A stretch of 64,000 nt of DNA from Candidatus Borrarchaeum weybense (lineage in GTDB: Archaea > Asgardarchaeota > Sifarchaeia > Borrarchaeales > Borrarchaeaceae), in contig JAHQJS010000004.1 of the NCBI GenBank assembly GCA_019057385.1, forward strand, positions 1 to 64,000, given 5' to 3'. The notes beneath the pieces were generated by a model, which saw only the letters and a list, made by a program, of their open reading frames with translations, searched no databases and had not been told where the DNA came from. The stretch's first letter is position 1. Every line of letters begins with the position of its first letter. A program made the translations under genes and the position numbers. This document shows positions 17,029-25,366 of the stretch, one piece after another.

Positions 17029-19478
17029 AACCAAAAATCAAAGCGAAGCGATGGAGTCCGGAAATTGAAGAAGAAATAGTGGAACTTTGGGAAAAGGAAT
17101 CAACATTCGCATATGATCGCGATTCAAATAAGACATTTTTTAGTGTGGACACGCCACCGCCGTATGCTAGTGGCACCCCACACATGGGTTTCGGCGTTCA
17201 TTATGCGCAGATCGATATGGTGGCTAGATATTCTCGAATGAAAAATCAAGAAGTTATATTTCCTATGGGCGTGGATCGAAATGGTCTTCCAATCGAAGTG
17301 CAAACGGAAAAGGAGTATGGTATTTCCATGCGTGAGACTCCTCGTGACAAATTCATTGACTTATGTAGACAATTGCTTGACAAGTATGAGGATCAAATAA
17401 TAAATCTGGCAAAAAGACTTGGTTTAAGCTGTTTTTCGTTTGCTAAAGATCAAGTGTATCGCACAGATGATCCAAAGTATCGGCAACTTACCCAGGCGAC
17501 TTTTGTGAAGTTATGGAAAGATGGCTTGGTCTATGAGGCGAAACGACCAAACAATTGGTGTAAGACTTGCGGTACAACAATTGCGGATGCAGAAATCGAA
17601 TATAAGGAGATCGAATCTACTTTAAGCTATATTAAATTCAGAGTTGCGGAAACAGATCAGGATCTTATTATAGCTACAACTAGACCAGAACTTTTAGCGG
17701 CATGTAAAGCTGTTTTGGTGCATCCACTTGATCAGAGGTATGAAAATATTCACAATATGACTGCAATAGTCCCAATTTACGATACAAAAGTTCCGATAAT
17801 TCCTCATCTTGAAGCAAAAATGGAATTTGGAACAGGAGCCGTTATGATTTGTTCATATGGAGACTACACTGATGTGCGGCTCTTCCGGGAACTTCGCTTA
17901 GAACCTGTCGAGGCTATATCTCCAGAAGGAAAAATGACTTCCGCAGCTGTAGAACTTGAAGGATTAACAGCTAAGGAAGCTCAAGAAAAAATTGTAGAAA
18001 TGCTCAAAGCAAAAGATCTTCTAGAAAAAAGTGAACTCACACTACATCGGACACCCATCTGTTGGCGTTCAAAAGATATCGTTGAGTTTATCTCAATGCC
18101 TGAGTACTATTTAAAACAAGAGGAATTTGTCCCTGAATTACTTGATTTAGCGGAACAAATGACTTGGCATCCCATAACAGCAAAACAATATTGGTTGAAT
18201 TGGCTGAATTCTGTTTCAATAGATTGGCCAGTTAGCCGCCGCAGATATTATGGTACGGAATTGCCACTTTACTACTGTAATTCATGTGGAGAACCTATTA
18301 TTGCTGAGACAAACAAATATATCCAGCCATGGAGAGATCCTCCGCCCTTTGATATGTGTCCGCATTGTAATGCATCAGAAGGCTTTCGTGGAGAAGATCG
18401 TACCTTTGATACATGGATGGATTCGGCTATAAGTCCTTTATACATCACTGGATACCTACGGGATTCTGAATTATTTCAGAAAGCATTCCCGTGCGGCGTT
18501 AGACCACAAGGAAAAGATATTATTCGCACATGGTTTCATTATACAATGCTACGGGTATATCAGCTTACCAAACAACCGGCATTTAAGAACGCCTGGATCA
18601 GCGGTATGGTCGTCGATGAACATGGTGAAGCAATGCACAAATCTAAAGGAAATATTGTTAATCCAGTGCCATTAATTGAGAAGTATGGATCCGACGCAAT
18701 ACGAATGTGGGGTTCTGTTGAATCATCACTGGGATCTGATATACGCTATTCGACAGAAAGACTAGAAGGAGCTTTCAAATTCATAACAAAATTGTGGAAT
18801 ATTGCTCGTTTCGTTTCATCTTTTCCAACAGTTGAAGCTAATGGAAACTTTACTCTCACATCTACAGACAAGCTTATTCTTTCAGAGTTAAACAAAGTCA
18901 TAAAAGAAGCAAAAAGCGCTGATGAATTTGATTTCCATGGTACTGCAGTCAAGGTAAGGTCATTTATATGGAATATATTCGCCGATCATTTCATTGAGCT
19001 CGTAAAGTCACGTTGTTATAACCGTGATCAAAAATTTAGCGAAGAGAAAATGCGAGGTGCGTGGTTTACGCTCCATACTGTGCTCCAAACTGTCTTAAAG
19101 CTTCTTGCTCCCATTATCCCCTTTGTTACTGAAAAAATCTGGAGAGAAATCTATTCACCTGAGACAAGCATTCATACACAATCATACCCGAAAGAGAACT
19201 CTGAGTGGGAAGATGAACTTGGTCTTCTTTCAGAACCCTTATTTGCCCTCAATAGCACGATTTGGAAATTCAAGAAAGATGAAAAACAATCACTACGAGC
19301 GCCCATCCCAGAACTTTGGATATCTAAAGAATTTGAACCCTTCAAAAATGATTTACAATACATGCATAGCGTTGAGATACTTAGATTCGGAAACCCTACT
19401 TCAGTAGACCAGCTTGAGTCACGAGAACTCGATACAGCAAATTTATCTTCGAAAAAATTATGGATTTCAAAGCTCTAG
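17016..19478 (+). CDS. valS: Valyl-tRNA synthetase
   Basis: The enzyme charges tRNA-Val. The protein is about 820 residues, a normal archaeal length. The HIGH-type ATP motif appears as PHMGFGVHYAQ, as in archaeal ValRS forms that have an altered last residue. The editing domain with ATTRPELL follows near residue 220. The second ATP motif is MHKSKGN near residue 541. The segment RPQGKDIIRTW is characteristic of ValRS rather than IleRS or LeuRS. I choose the TTG at 17016 because AGGTG lies 6 bases upstream; a GTG at 17007 overlaps that site. The anticodon-binding domain fills the last 200 residues. Confidence 0.9.
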   Translation: MAKLKPKIKAKRWSPEIEEEIVELWEKESTFAYDRDSNKTFFSVDTPPPYASGTPHMGFGVHYAQIDMVARYSRMKNQEVIFPMGVDRNGLPIEVQTEKEYGISMRETPRDKFIDLCRQLLDKYEDQIINLAKRLGLSCFSFAKDQVYRTDDPKYRQLTQATFVKLWKDGLVYEAKRPNNWCKTCGTTIADAEIEYKEIESTLSYIKFRVAETDQDLIIATTRPELLAACKAVLVHPLDQRYENIHNMTAIVPIYDTKVPIIPHLEAKMEFGTGAVMICSYGDYTDVRLFRELRLEPVEAISPEGKMTSAAVELEGLTAKEAQEKIVEMLKAKDLLEKSELTLHRTPICWRSKDIVEFISMPEYYLKQEEFVPELLDLAEQMTWHPITAKQYWLNWLNSVSIDWPVSRRRYYGTELPLYYCNSCGEPIIAETNKYIQPWRDPPPFDMCPHCNASEGFRGEDRTFDTWMDSAISPLYITGYLRDSELFQKAFPCGVRPQGKDIIRTWFHYTMLRVYQLTKQPAFKNAWISGMVVDEHGEAMHKSKGNIVNPVPLIEKYGSDAIRMWGSVESSLGSDIRYSTERLEGAFKFITKLWNIARFVSSFPTVEANGNFTLTSTDKLILSELNKVIKEAKSADEFDFHGTAVKVRSFIWNIFADHFIELVKSRCYNRDQKFSEEKMRGAWFTLHTVLQTVLKLLAPIIPFVTEKIWREIYSPETSIHTQSYPKENSEWEDELGLLSEPLFALNSTIWKFKKDEKQSLRAPIPELWISKEFEPFKNDLQYMHSVEILRFGNPTSVDQLESRELDTANLSSKKLWISKL

Positions 19479-19528
19479 CCTCTGTAATGAGATATAAATC
19501 TACTAGGACCTATCTCACCCGCTCAAAA

Positions 19529-20146
19529 CTAAGATTTTTTCTTCTTAGCGGCTTTTGCCTCTTCATTTTTTTTCGCTTTCATCACTACCAATGATCCAAT
19601 GATTCCCCCAATAATGAAAGGTATTGCTAACATAAGTCCCATTAATTCATAAGGTAGCAAGAAAGTGGGAGGCGCATGTTGCGGATTTGTCGGTAGAGTG
19701 CGTTCATAGTATGCTACGGCTGCAGTTATCCATGTAAACGCCCATGCCAAGAATGTTGCAATGCCAAGCCATCCTTTGACACGCCCATATAAGAACATTT
19801 TGTTGAAATACGATAGGTATGTTTTAGCGACGATGATAACAAGAATCACAAACGAGCCAAAGGTATGAATAACATAGAGCGGGTCGGGTAACTCCATTGG
19901 TGGCACATTTTCAGTGACTGTCCCAGTAAATCACATTAAACCTGCAAATAAACCAAGAAAATAGAATACTGTAGCAAAACTCCCGAAGGCGCGATGTGAA
20001 CGAAAAAGCGCGTCATTTCCCCTAATTAAAAACAGCCTATTCTTAATATAAGCTGCGTAGTAACTGGTAAAAACTTGAGAGGTCGCATACAGCATGCCTA
20101 ACATAGTTACGATGGTATTATATTCAGCGATTTCGATTGCTATAAT
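19529..20146 (-). pseudogene. Four-helix membrane (cytochrome b-like) protein gene interrupted by an in-frame TGA
   Basis: Two reading frames lie in the same frame on the minus strand, separated by a single TGA at 19931-19933. The upstream part has 71 codons from an ATT/ATA start behind GGAGG (20151-20155). The downstream part continues directly for 133 codons and has no ribosome-binding site of its own at its first GTG (19906). Together they give about 205 residues with five or so hydrophobic segments and a lysine-rich tail. Histidines at matching points of two helices (SHRAFGS and IHTFGSFV) suggest a haem-binding membrane protein. A nonsense mutation, a base-call error or programmed read-through are all possible. 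It would be functional if the TGA were read as an amino acid. Confidence 0.6.
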
Positions 20147-20252
20147 GTTCCCTCCGGTGAATTTGCAATGTTTGTCGAACTGATTTCTGTAAAATATAAA
20201 TACTTTGCAGTATCGTCAAAAAGAATAAACTTCTGTGCATCATAGAGGATTG

Positions 20253-20497
20253 GTGAACTACCACCCTACAAGTAGGCTGGCTTCCTGAATCATTCATTCC
20301 CCAACGGGACATGTCAAACAGGCTCTACGGGCAGTTCCTGCCCTGCATGTATGGTTAATATGAGAAGTGGCGAGTGTGACCTCAGCTCAATTCTAACTAC
20401 CAGAGGTACCACACCTTATTTAAGTGTTGGGGACCACTGTGAAAGTGAACACGTAACACGATTCATCCCCCCAACAAGTAGAGGGGTCTTCTCGCGA
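20253..20497 (-). mobile_element. Short tnpB-derived element, family B copy 1
   Basis: On the minus strand the element starts with a left-end hairpin (about 20455-20497, with a run of G residues), then about 120 bases, then the last codons of a TnpB-like gene and its stop, then a right end with an imperfect CCACCCTAC/GTAGGGTGG hairpin and the terminal bases TTCAC. The 3' 90 bases match 23463-23553 and 63577-63670. The nuclease gene is deleted. The retained part equals the omega-RNA scaffold of IS605-family elements, with the flanking DNA after 20253 in the guide position. Boundaries are accurate to a few bases. Confidence 0.75.
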
Positions 20498-20509
20498 GTT
20501 CTGATAAAT

Positions 20510-20845
20510 TTGAGTTGGATAAATATCGAAAAAGTGAATTGGGAGCAGCATCCATTTTTAGACATTAAAATCAAGAAGTTGATTTCAAAGAAAAAAGATG
20601 GCGCTGATTTGACGATCTTTCTAGCTAAACTGCCAAAAGGTCAAGAAATACAGGCACACGTACATAAAAATTCAGATGATATTCTCTTTCCGCTAGAAGG
20701 AAAAGGAAAAATTTACATTGAGGGGTCTGGGGAATTCGAGCTCTTTCCGGGAGTTTTAGTTCGTGTCCCCAGAAACACCAAACATCGAGTTTCTGCTGAA
20801 GAAGATCTACTTTATTTTGATGTATTTGCGCCTCCCATGTTCTAA
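20510..20845 (+). CDS. Cupin-domain protein
   Basis: The clear cupin domain covers the whole 111-residue product from this start: an AHVHKNSDDILFPLEGKG motif near residue 57 and PRNTKHRV near residue 90. The frame is open further upstream to 20351, but that part lies inside the inserted family B element, so its residues are unlikely to belong to the protein. I place the start at the TTG at 20510; a GTG at 20534 is an alternative. No good ribosome-binding site precedes either. The insertion has probably replaced the native promoter and perhaps the first codons. The function is unknown. Confidence 0.6.
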   Translation: MSWINIEKVNWEQHPFLDIKIKKLISKKKDGADLTIFLAKLPKGQEIQAHVHKNSDDILFPLEGKGKIYIEGSGEFELFPGVLVRVPRNTKHRVSAEEDLLYFDVFAPPMF

Positions 20846-20872
20846 AAATGGTTAAAAATCATTTAGGATTGC

Positions 20873-22540
20873 TTAGATGCGGATTGTTTCAATTATCCAT
20901 CTCAAGAAGACTATACCAAATAGCCCAGCTAGAATATATCCTATTAAGCTATATTGTGGAAAACCGAAAAAACTTGGTTGTTCCAAGAAGAGAATCAATG
21001 TACTACTAATTATCATGGAACTAATAAGAAGTGAGAAGCCGATTCTATTTGCGGCTTTTTGTCGCATTAAAAGATGTTCTTCACTATCTTTATCCTTTAT
21101 TTGAACTGTCAGATTACCTTCCTCTAGACGTGTAAGGAGATAATTAAGCCGAGACGGAAGATCTCTTGTGAGTCTTACAAATCCTTGAATATTTGAAATT
21201 AATTGTTTTGCTAGTTCTTGAGGAGAAGCCATCTTTTCGATAAAACTGCTCATATAATTCTCTGCGTGGTCCATGAAGTTGAAATCTGGATCCAATATCC
21301 TCGCCGATTTCTCAAGAAACATAATAGCTCTTCCAAGGTTCATGAACTCGGTGGGCGCACGCATTTTATGCCGATAAGAAAGCTGGAATAGTTCATCCAT
21401 TAAGTTGCCCCAGTTAATGTCTTTCAGGGGCTTGTCAGCATAAGTGTCTATCAAATCACTAAGATCTCGCTCGTATAGTGTAATTTTTGTTTCTTCTGTT
21501 ACGATTCCCATTATTTTGAATTCTCTGACTATTGAACTGACGTCTTTTTGCATCATACCAAGGAATAATGCACTAAAATGCTCGATAGTTCTGGATGTGA
21601 TTTTTGTACACATCCCAAGATCTATTATGCCAATTGTGTTATCTTCCTTAACGATCAAATTCCCACTATGTGGGTCCACTTGAACGAATCTGAAATCGAA
21701 AATCTGTTTCATATAAGCATCGACAAGGTTCTTAACGATTAACTTTCCTCGTTGAACATCGAGTTTTTTTTCTTCAATTAGTTTTGAAAGAGGAGTGCCG
21801 TAAATAAACTCTTCGACAAGGACACGTTTACTTGTGTATTTGGAATATATTTTTGAAATCTGAACATTGGGATTATCATCAAAGTACTTATGTAACTTCT
21901 CTGTATTAGCAGCTTCGTTAAGGAAGTCCAGTTCGCGCATCATGGTGTACTCAAACTCACTAATAATACCTACAGGATCGTAGAGTTCACTAATACGCAA
22001 ATGTTTTTCAGCAGATTTTGCAAATTCATACATAAGACGAATATCTGCGGCAACGATTTTTTGGATTTCAGGTCTTTGAACCTTAATGGCTACGGTTGTT
22101 CCATCTTTGAGTTCTGCTTTATGAACTTGAGCTAGAGAACCTGCAGCAATTGGTTTACGATCTATAATCTTGAATACATCTTTAAGAGGTCTGCCTAACT
22201 CACTTTCAATGATTTCTTTTGCTTCTTCATAAGAAAATGGAGGAACTTCGTCCTGCAGCTTTTCAAATTCTTTGATCCACTCATCGGGAACCAAATCGGG
22301 TCTTGTTGACATAAGTTGCCCCAATTTGATAAACGTAGGACCCAAGTCTTCAATAACTTTCCTTACTCGAATTGCACGTCTCTCTTGCTTTGATAATTCA
22401 CCTTCACGAATTTCTTCTTTTGTTGGTTTGCTTATAGACGGAAAATGTGATGAAATACCGTCTATAAAAGCGCCGAAACCATGTTTGACTAATGTCCTTG
22501 AAATTTTGTTGAGGCGCCCAATATCTCTTATTATCGCCAA
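20873..22540 (-). CDS. ABC1/UbiB-family atypical protein kinase with C-terminal membrane anchor
   Basis: The 555-residue protein has all the marks of the UbiB/ADCK/AarF family: FIKLGQLMSTRPDLVP (KxGQ motif, near residue 70), the alanine-rich nucleotide loop AAGSLAQVHKA near 130, AIKVQRP with the ATP-site lysine, VQVDPHSGNLIV (catalytic loop, near 290) and IIDLGM. Two hydrophobic segments at about 500-550 should anchor it in the membrane. Family members support ubiquinone and other isoprenoid-lipid metabolism, apparently as ATPases. In archaea the target is unknown. The TTG start follows a GGGTGA site. Confidence 0.9.
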   Translation of the reverse strand: MAIIRDIGRLNKISRTLVKHGFGAFIDGISSHFPSISKPTKEEIREGELSKQERRAIRVRKVIEDLGPTFIKLGQLMSTRPDLVPDEWIKEFEKLQDEVPPFSYEEAKEIIESELGRPLKDVFKIIDRKPIAAGSLAQVHKAELKDGTTVAIKVQRPEIQKIVAADIRLMYEFAKSAEKHLRISELYDPVGIISEFEYTMMRELDFLNEAANTEKLHKYFDDNPNVQISKIYSKYTSKRVLVEEFIYGTPLSKLIEEKKLDVQRGKLIVKNLVDAYMKQIFDFRFVQVDPHSGNLIVKEDNTIGIIDLGMCTKITSRTIEHFSALFLGMMQKDVSSIVREFKIMGIVTEETKITLYERDLSDLIDTYADKPLKDINWGNLMDELFQLSYRHKMRAPTEFMNLGRAIMFLEKSARILDPDFNFMDHAENYMSSFIEKMASPQELAKQLISNIQGFVRLTRDLPSRLNYLLTRLEEGNLTVQIKDKDSEEHLLMRQKAANRIGFSLLISSMIISSTLILFLEQPSFFGFPQYSLIGYILAGLFGIVFLRWIIETIRI

Positions 22541-23301
22541 TTATATTCACCCTTTTGTCAGTTTCAAATCGGATAGAGCCAGAAAGTTAAAGATCAATGT
22601 TTTATACACCTATAATACATAGAACGGTTAATAAATTGAACTTGATATGAAGAAATGAGGCTAATGACAAGTTAATATCATCCTTGTGAGTCATATATTG
22701 TGAGTTCTGTTTAGTCTTCAAGATATTTCTCAGGCAATTTGTTTAATGAACCTTTCGAATTGAATAACTGATATAGACAGATCCTCACAAGATGGTGAAA
22801 TCTTATAGTTATAATGTTACATATTACGCGTCTTTGAAATTTTTTTGTTAACTTAACCAACAAAAATTCTTGCTAGTTTTAGCAACTTCTTTTTAAAGAG
22901 TTTTTTGTCGGCTTAGAGTCTATCTCAAAAGAAAATTGATATTTGGGTGCTTATCGACGATTTCCCAAAAGCGTACGAATTCGTTCATTCAACTACATTT
23001 AAATAGAGATGTGACAAATACTTGATTACTAACTTCTCATGATAGTATACTTAGAGTACATGAGTTGTTTCAAAAAGCGGCTTACCTCAAACGAGTTTAG
23101 AGTATAAGTCATAGGAGACTGTTAAAGCAATCATTATTATAATCTCATTATAATACTGGGGCAATTGCTAATCGCTCCTTTGAATACACATCTGACTGGC
23201 GAGGTAAGAAGAACTCCTAGATTAAATTGTTTTTCCAAAGTTTTTTTTATAGATTCTATCCAGAAGAGTAGAGACAAGCGTCGATATATTTTTATCACGT
23301 C
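22541..23301 (+). other. Long intergenic stretch without a recognised gene
   Basis: About 760 AT-rich bases separate the UbiB-family gene from the family B element. I see no convincing reading frame, tRNA or repeat. A 22-codon frame on the minus strand ending near 22921 is preceded by an AT-rich box, but its peptide matches nothing I know. A 69-codon frame at 23165-23374 runs into the element and is probably not a gene. Confidence 0.5.
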
Positions 23302-23553
23302 GCCGCAAGAAGACCCCTTAATGTGTTGGGGGGATGAAATGCGTTACTGTTTTCACTTTCACCATACTCCCTAACCTTTAAGTACTGATTCGCATAGATC
23401 GTAAGTAGAATTGAGTTGAGGTGACACTCGCCAGTTCTCACCTTAACTTCACATCGCGTTCAGGGCAGGAACTGCCCGTAGAGCCTGTTTGACATGTCCC
23501 GTTGGGGAATGGATGATTCAGGAAGCCAGCCTACTTGTAGGGTGGTAGTTCAC
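23302..23553 (+). mobile_element. Short tnpB-derived element, family B copy 2
   Basis: This copy lies in the opposite direction to copy 1 at 20253-20497, so the two form inverted repeats around the cupin and UbiB-family genes. On the plus strand it has the left-end G-rich hairpin (about 23302-23345), a variable middle of about 120 bases, then the TnpB tail codons with a TGA stop and the right-end hairpin ending in TTCAC at 23553. The last 90 bases match copy 1 almost exactly. It ends 56 bases upstream of the tRNA-Ala gene. Confidence 0.75.
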
Positions 23554-23609
23554 AGTCTCTTGCAGTGACTCTGAATCGGTAAAAAAATCCAGAACTAATC
23601 TTAAAAAGT

Positions 23610-23714
23610 GGGCCGATAGCTCAGTTTGGAAGAGCGCCGCGCTCGCACCGCGGAGGCCGCGGGTTCAAAGGACATGGATCTTATCCAAGCCTGGAATTCC
23701 CGCTCGGTCCACCA
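23610..23714 (+). tRNA. tRNA-Ala (anticodon CGC) with an intron in the T loop
   Basis: The cloverleaf reads as acceptor GGGCCGA (23610-23616) paired with TCGGTCC (23704-23710), D stem GCTC/GAGC, anticodon stem CCGCG/CGCGG with loop CTCGCAC, and T stem GCGGG/CCCGC. The G3-T70 pair is the alanine identity element. The T loop TTCAAAT is complete only if about 28 bases (23670-23697) are removed; these contain a TGGAT/ATCCA hairpin. The discriminator A is followed by an encoded CCA, unlike the tRNA-Leu gene. The intron position (about 59/60) is non-canonical. Confidence 0.92.
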
Positions 23715-23781
23715 TCCACTTTACAAAAATTATTTGATTTCCTCTAAAAGCATTTTATTTTTTTATGCAGAACTGGTATAA

Positions 23782-24249
23782 TTGATTCTTAAGGGAAGCA
23801 TTGATGTGCAACGGGAATATCCAGATCGCCCTTTTGCTGCAGTAAGTATTGTAATTACTCAAAACGAAAATGTTCTTCTAATGAAACGTGCTCATGATCC
23901 AAAAGCTGGTTTTTATTCTGTCCCTGGCGGTTTAATAGAGTTAGGTGAAAAATTTGAAGATAGCGCGATCAGAGAAGTCGAAGAAGAGACTGGGCTTAAA
24001 GTCAGACTTGAAAAAGTAATTGATGTAATTGACAGTATCACGCATGATGAACAGGGTGTAAGGTTTCATTATGTTCTCATTGGCTTTTTAGCTAGGCCTC
24101 TTGGACATGAAAATAAATTTATTCTGTCGACAGAATCTCTGGATACTCGGTGGGTACACTTTGATGAACTATCTAACTATCCTTTGACTAATACAGCTAC
24201 GCATTTCTTTAAAAAATTAGATATTCTACCGCAAGGAAGCGAAAAATGA
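23782..24249 (+). CDS. Nudix hydrolase
   Basis: The 155-residue protein contains a full Nudix box near residues 52-74: GGLIELGEKFEDSAI followed by REVEEETGL, with the glutamates that bind the metal. An SVPGG turn precedes it. Family members hydrolyse nucleoside diphosphates linked to another group, such as ADP-ribose or oxidised nucleotides; the substrate is open. The TTG start is weakly supported; a GTG 24 bases further in is possible. The gene follows the tRNA-Ala gene and converges with a phosphoesterase gene. Confidence 0.87.
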   Translation: MILKGSIDVQREYPDRPFAAVSIVITQNENVLLMKRAHDPKAGFYSVPGGLIELGEKFEDSAIREVEEETGLKVRLEKVIDVIDSITHDEQGVRFHYVLIGFLARPLGHENKFILSTESLDTRWVHFDELSNYPLTNTATHFFKKLDILPQGSEK

Positions 24250-24302
24250 AACTTTAAATCCATAGCAAAACATTCGCGTAGTGAAATCCAAGTAGTTCAA
24301 AC

Positions 24303-25049
24303 TCAAAATTCAGTTAGTAGTAACTGTCTTGAAAGTGGCAAAGAAAAGTACGTAATTGAATGAGTAGCAGGAAAAGACACATTAAACAAAATATGTGGTC
24401 CTAATTCTGTGCGAAATTTCTTTGCATTATGAGCATGTGCATGTATGACTACTGTTGGAAGATTTTTGTGTCCTAAGAGTATATTTTCCATTCTTTTCGA
24501 ACCTAACAGCGGATATACCTGCTCTTTTTCACCAAATAGAAGTGAGTAGCCAACTGCATAATGTGATACCATAATTGAATAGTCAATTTCTTTCGATAAT
24601 TTCTGAGATTCTAAATCATTGAGCAATTTACCAATAACATTAAGACGGTTTTCATAAATTCCGAGAATATTTGGAATGTTTATAGCCTGCCATCTAGTTG
24701 GTTTGTCAAGCACGCCCCGTGTCCCAATAACGCCGATCTTTTTTCCTTTAATGTGAAAAACTGATGAAGAATCATTCAAGAATGAGACATATTCCCCAAA
24801 TTGTGAAAAGAACTTTTCTTCTAATTGGAAATACTCTTCGTTCCCAAAGCACACTACAATTGGGCAACTAATGTATTCATTCAGTACTTCAACGACTAAA
24901 TTGAAACCTTTGAGAAAACCCTTATGAACTGTGTCTCCCGCAAGTATAAATAAATCAAAAGACTTATCTTTGAGCTTTTTCATAGCAGAAACAAATTCAG
25001 TTAAATTTTTAGGTGAATGTACATCGCCAACGCAACCTACGTAGATCAT
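24303..25049 (-). CDS. Calcineurin-like metallophosphoesterase
   Basis: This 248-residue protein shows the metal-site motifs of the superfamily in order: VGDVHS near residue 8, LAGDTV near 37, CFGNEEY near 67, VSHYAVG near 162 and HAHAHN near 202. It is longer than the YfcE-like protein at 11835 and not closely related. The substrate is unknown. It is divergent from the ribonucleotide reductase gene, with about 320 bases between them that hold a palindrome and promoter elements. Confidence 0.82.
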   Translation of the reverse strand: MIYVGCVGDVHSPKNLTEFVSAMKKLKDKSFDLFILAGDTVHKGFLKGFNLVVEVLNEYISCPIVVCFGNEEYFQLEEKFFSQFGEYVSFLNDSSSVFHIKGKKIGVIGTRGVLDKPTRWQAINIPNILGIYENRLNVIGKLLNDLESQKLSKEIDYSIMVSHYAVGYSLLFGEKEQVYPLLGSKRMENILLGHKNLPTVVIHAHAHNAKKFRTELGPHILFNVSFPATHSITYFSLPLSRQLLLTEF

Positions 25050-25253
25050 ACGCGGTCCCCTTGACCAATAATTTTTTCCATTCTTTGACTCTTTCTTTAT
25101 TGCTATCCAATGTCCTATGTATAGTTTGGGTATTTTTGTCGGGATGATTGCACAAAATCATTAGAGAAAATGAAAATCAAGAGATACTGAGCGCGCCTAC
25201 CTGTAATGAAAACCTTTATAGCAATGAAACTACAATAGATGTCTATGTTTTCA

Positions 25254-25296
25254 GTGTGCTAAAGGCATATATTTGTGTATCATGCATATAGCACAC
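25254..25296 (+). promoter_or_regulatory. Palindromic operator candidate upstream of nrdD
   Basis: GTGTGCTA at 25254-25261 is a perfect inverted repeat of TAGCACAC at 25289-25296, with further partly symmetric CATATA/TGCATA sequence inside. The palindrome ends about 15 bases before the TATA box at 25311, a position suited to a transcription factor acting on nrdD. It only loosely resembles a bacterial NrdR box. It could also serve the divergent phosphoesterase gene. Confidence 0.5.
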
Positions 25297-25310
25297 ATGT
25301 CGCGCGCTAG

Positions 25311-25322
25311 AATTATATATAT
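25311..25322 (+). promoter_or_regulatory. TATA box of the nrdD gene
   Basis: An AATTATATATAT run lies about 50 bases before the ATG at 25367. Transcription would start near 25345 and leave a short leader that contains the GAGGGGA ribosome-binding site. Confidence 0.5.
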
Positions 25323-25366
25323 TCGTTTTATAAAGCAAAATATGAAGTGAAAGAGGGGATTGCTAG

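Noticed and set aside
17160..17215. Apparently defective HIGH motif in ValRS (HMGF)
   Set aside because: Archaeal ValRS proteins commonly have an altered last residue in this motif, so this is not evidence of inactivity.
20351..20509. N-terminal extension of the cupin gene
   Set aside because: This part lies inside the family B element and repeats the sequence at 23302-23465, so it is not native coding sequence.
22849..23100. Possible remnant of a transposase in the intergenic stretch
   Set aside because: Only a 22-codon frame was seen, with no catalytic motif or inverted repeat ends.
23165..23374. 69-codon frame before the tRNA-Ala gene
   Set aside because: It runs into the left end of the family B element, has no ribosome-binding site and resembles no protein.
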